Assembly (NCBI GenBank): GCA_910589595.1
Contig: CAJUTM010000014.1
Coordinates: forward strand, 7,625-71,624
Direction of reading: 5' to 3'
DNA length: 64,000 bases
Source: an uncultured Eubacterium sp.
GTDB lineage: Bacteria > Bacillota > Clostridia > Lachnospirales > Lachnospiraceae
A program made the translations under genes and the position numbers. This document shows, piece after piece, positions 63,448-64,000 of this stretch (the first letter of the stretch is position 1; every line of letters begins with the position of its first letter). The notes under the pieces were generated by a model. That model was not told the origin of the DNA, made no database searches, and saw only the letters and a list, made by a program, of their open reading frames with translations.

Positions 63448-63929
63448 ATGACGGATATCTGCTGTATCTCATCCGGCACACAGCTCCCAACGAAAAATAA
63501 ATTGTTTCCTTTGTGTACAGAAATCTTGCGCCGCCCCTCGCAAAACTCGCTGTCTGCTGTGTCGTTTTTTCCTGACTTTTGCAGCATTGACCGCTCGCCG
63601 GTCCTTACGCACCGCCTATTGTTACTCATTACTGCGGGCGGCACCAAAGGTGCCGATTTCGGGAGTAAGAAAGCGAAAATAAATTTATTTGTTTTCGCTT
63701 TCTTACTCCCGAAACAGATGCTTCGCATCTGCCCGCAGAATAAATATAATTATTCCGGTGGTGCGTTAGTACCGTTGCGTAGCGGTCTAGTGCAAACGGG
63801 CTGTCAAAAGTCAGGAAAAAACGACAGCAGACATCTCAGACAATTGCTCGGGCGGCGCTCTGTACACAAAGGAAACAATAATTTTTCGGGGAGTGGTGCA
63901 AGGACAAGATACAGCAGGATATCCGTCTC
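63448..63929. repeat. 480-bp imperfect inverted repeat, noncoding
   Basis: The left half pairs with the right half around a centre near 63687. Matching blocks from outside in: ACGGATATC..TGCTGTATCT (near 63451) with its complement near 63907-63927; TTGTTTCCTTTGTGTACAG (63502-63520) with 63861-63879; a TGTCTGCTGT..CGTTTTTTCC block (about 63551-63580) with about 63802-63832; GACCGCT near 63589 with 63782-63788; and a final near-perfect hairpin of about 20 bp at the centre (63659-63711). Reading frames crossing it on both strands give mirror-image peptides and lack family signatures, so I regard it as noncoding. Confidence 0.75.
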
Positions 63930-64000
63930 GTCAAAAACTACTAATTAGTGTCTGCTGATTAAGCAGAGATTTGTATATTCCAACCTTCATATCTGTTCCT
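63930..64000. other. right-edge stretch without recognisable gene
   Basis: About 70 bp with a small hairpin (CTGCT...AGCAG near 63953-63965). Nothing else seen. Confidence 0.4.

Noticed and set aside
63432..63948. Open frames on both strands through the large palindrome (98 and 166 codons)
   Set aside because: The peptides mirror each other because of the inverted repeat, and show no known motif or good start site.

Overview
The window looks like the chromosome of a low-to-mid GC Firmicute of the class Clostridia, most probably family Lachnospiraceae. The evidence is a run of typical Gram-positive housekeeping clusters (yicC-remA-gmk-rpoZ, plsX-rnc-smc-ftsY, cmk-ispH-S1, rplS-rbgA-lepB), short-form HisG with HisZ, RqcH, RelQ, a formate-tetrahydrofolate ligase, an ATCase with a regulatory chain (pyrBI), and sigma-A promoters of the TTGACA/17/TATAAT kind. 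A lone cheR suggests a motile organism. The assignment is inference; no rRNA is present.

Layout. 1-1.1 kb: 3' part of a cut-off secreted stalk-domain protein gene and a small LysM gene behind two LexA boxes (YneA-like SOS division inhibitor). 1.1-3.9 kb (minus): yicC-remA-gmk-lepB-rpoZ operon. 4.0-6.8 kb (plus): rqcH and a PHP hydrolase, separated by nested hairpins. 6.8-10.6 kb (minus): cysteine desulfurase and a large membrane protein with an acidic repeat tail. 10.6-12.1 kb (plus): a SpoVB-like flippase. 12.1-22.4 kb (minus): ligA, rluF, a Pro/Ala/Ser-tailed protein, hslO, tRNA-Arg(CCG), a DUF5688 protein, gdhA, then CYTH, lepB2, rbgA, lepB3 and rplS.

22.5-33.8 kb (minus) is the accessory part: seven secreted proteins in one tight run. 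In transcription order these are an Ig-like/FN3 protein, a subtilase joined to a domain with an HxxxDxxxH motif, four tandem leucine-rich-repeat (LRR) paralogues, and an LRR/Listeria-Bacteroides-repeat protein. None shows a sortase motif. The LRR genes are a recent tandem array (1,123-bp unit) with mosaic relationships. This is the best candidate in the window for an undescribed surface system.

33.9-44.8 kb (minus): plsX-rnc-smc-ftsY-ilvA-hisZ-hisG-hisD, probably one transcript. 44.9-47.9 kb: a secreted GH43 glycosidase with its own promoter, operator-like repeats and terminator. 47.9-57.0 kb (minus): an eleven-gene compact operon relQ-folD-rimO-pgsA-pncC-lipoprotein-yhiN-cmk-ispH-S1-cheR. 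57.1-63.4 kb: two small plus-strand genes (one a ferredoxin), an aconitase-family hydratase, pyrBI and fhs. 63.45-63.93 kb: a roughly 480-bp imperfect inverted repeat with no believable gene.

Most of the window is core metabolism and cell machinery. Novelty is concentrated in the secreted-protein cluster, the noncoding palindromes, the SOS-boxed LysM gene and a signal peptidase paralogue whose catalytic lysine position is arginine.
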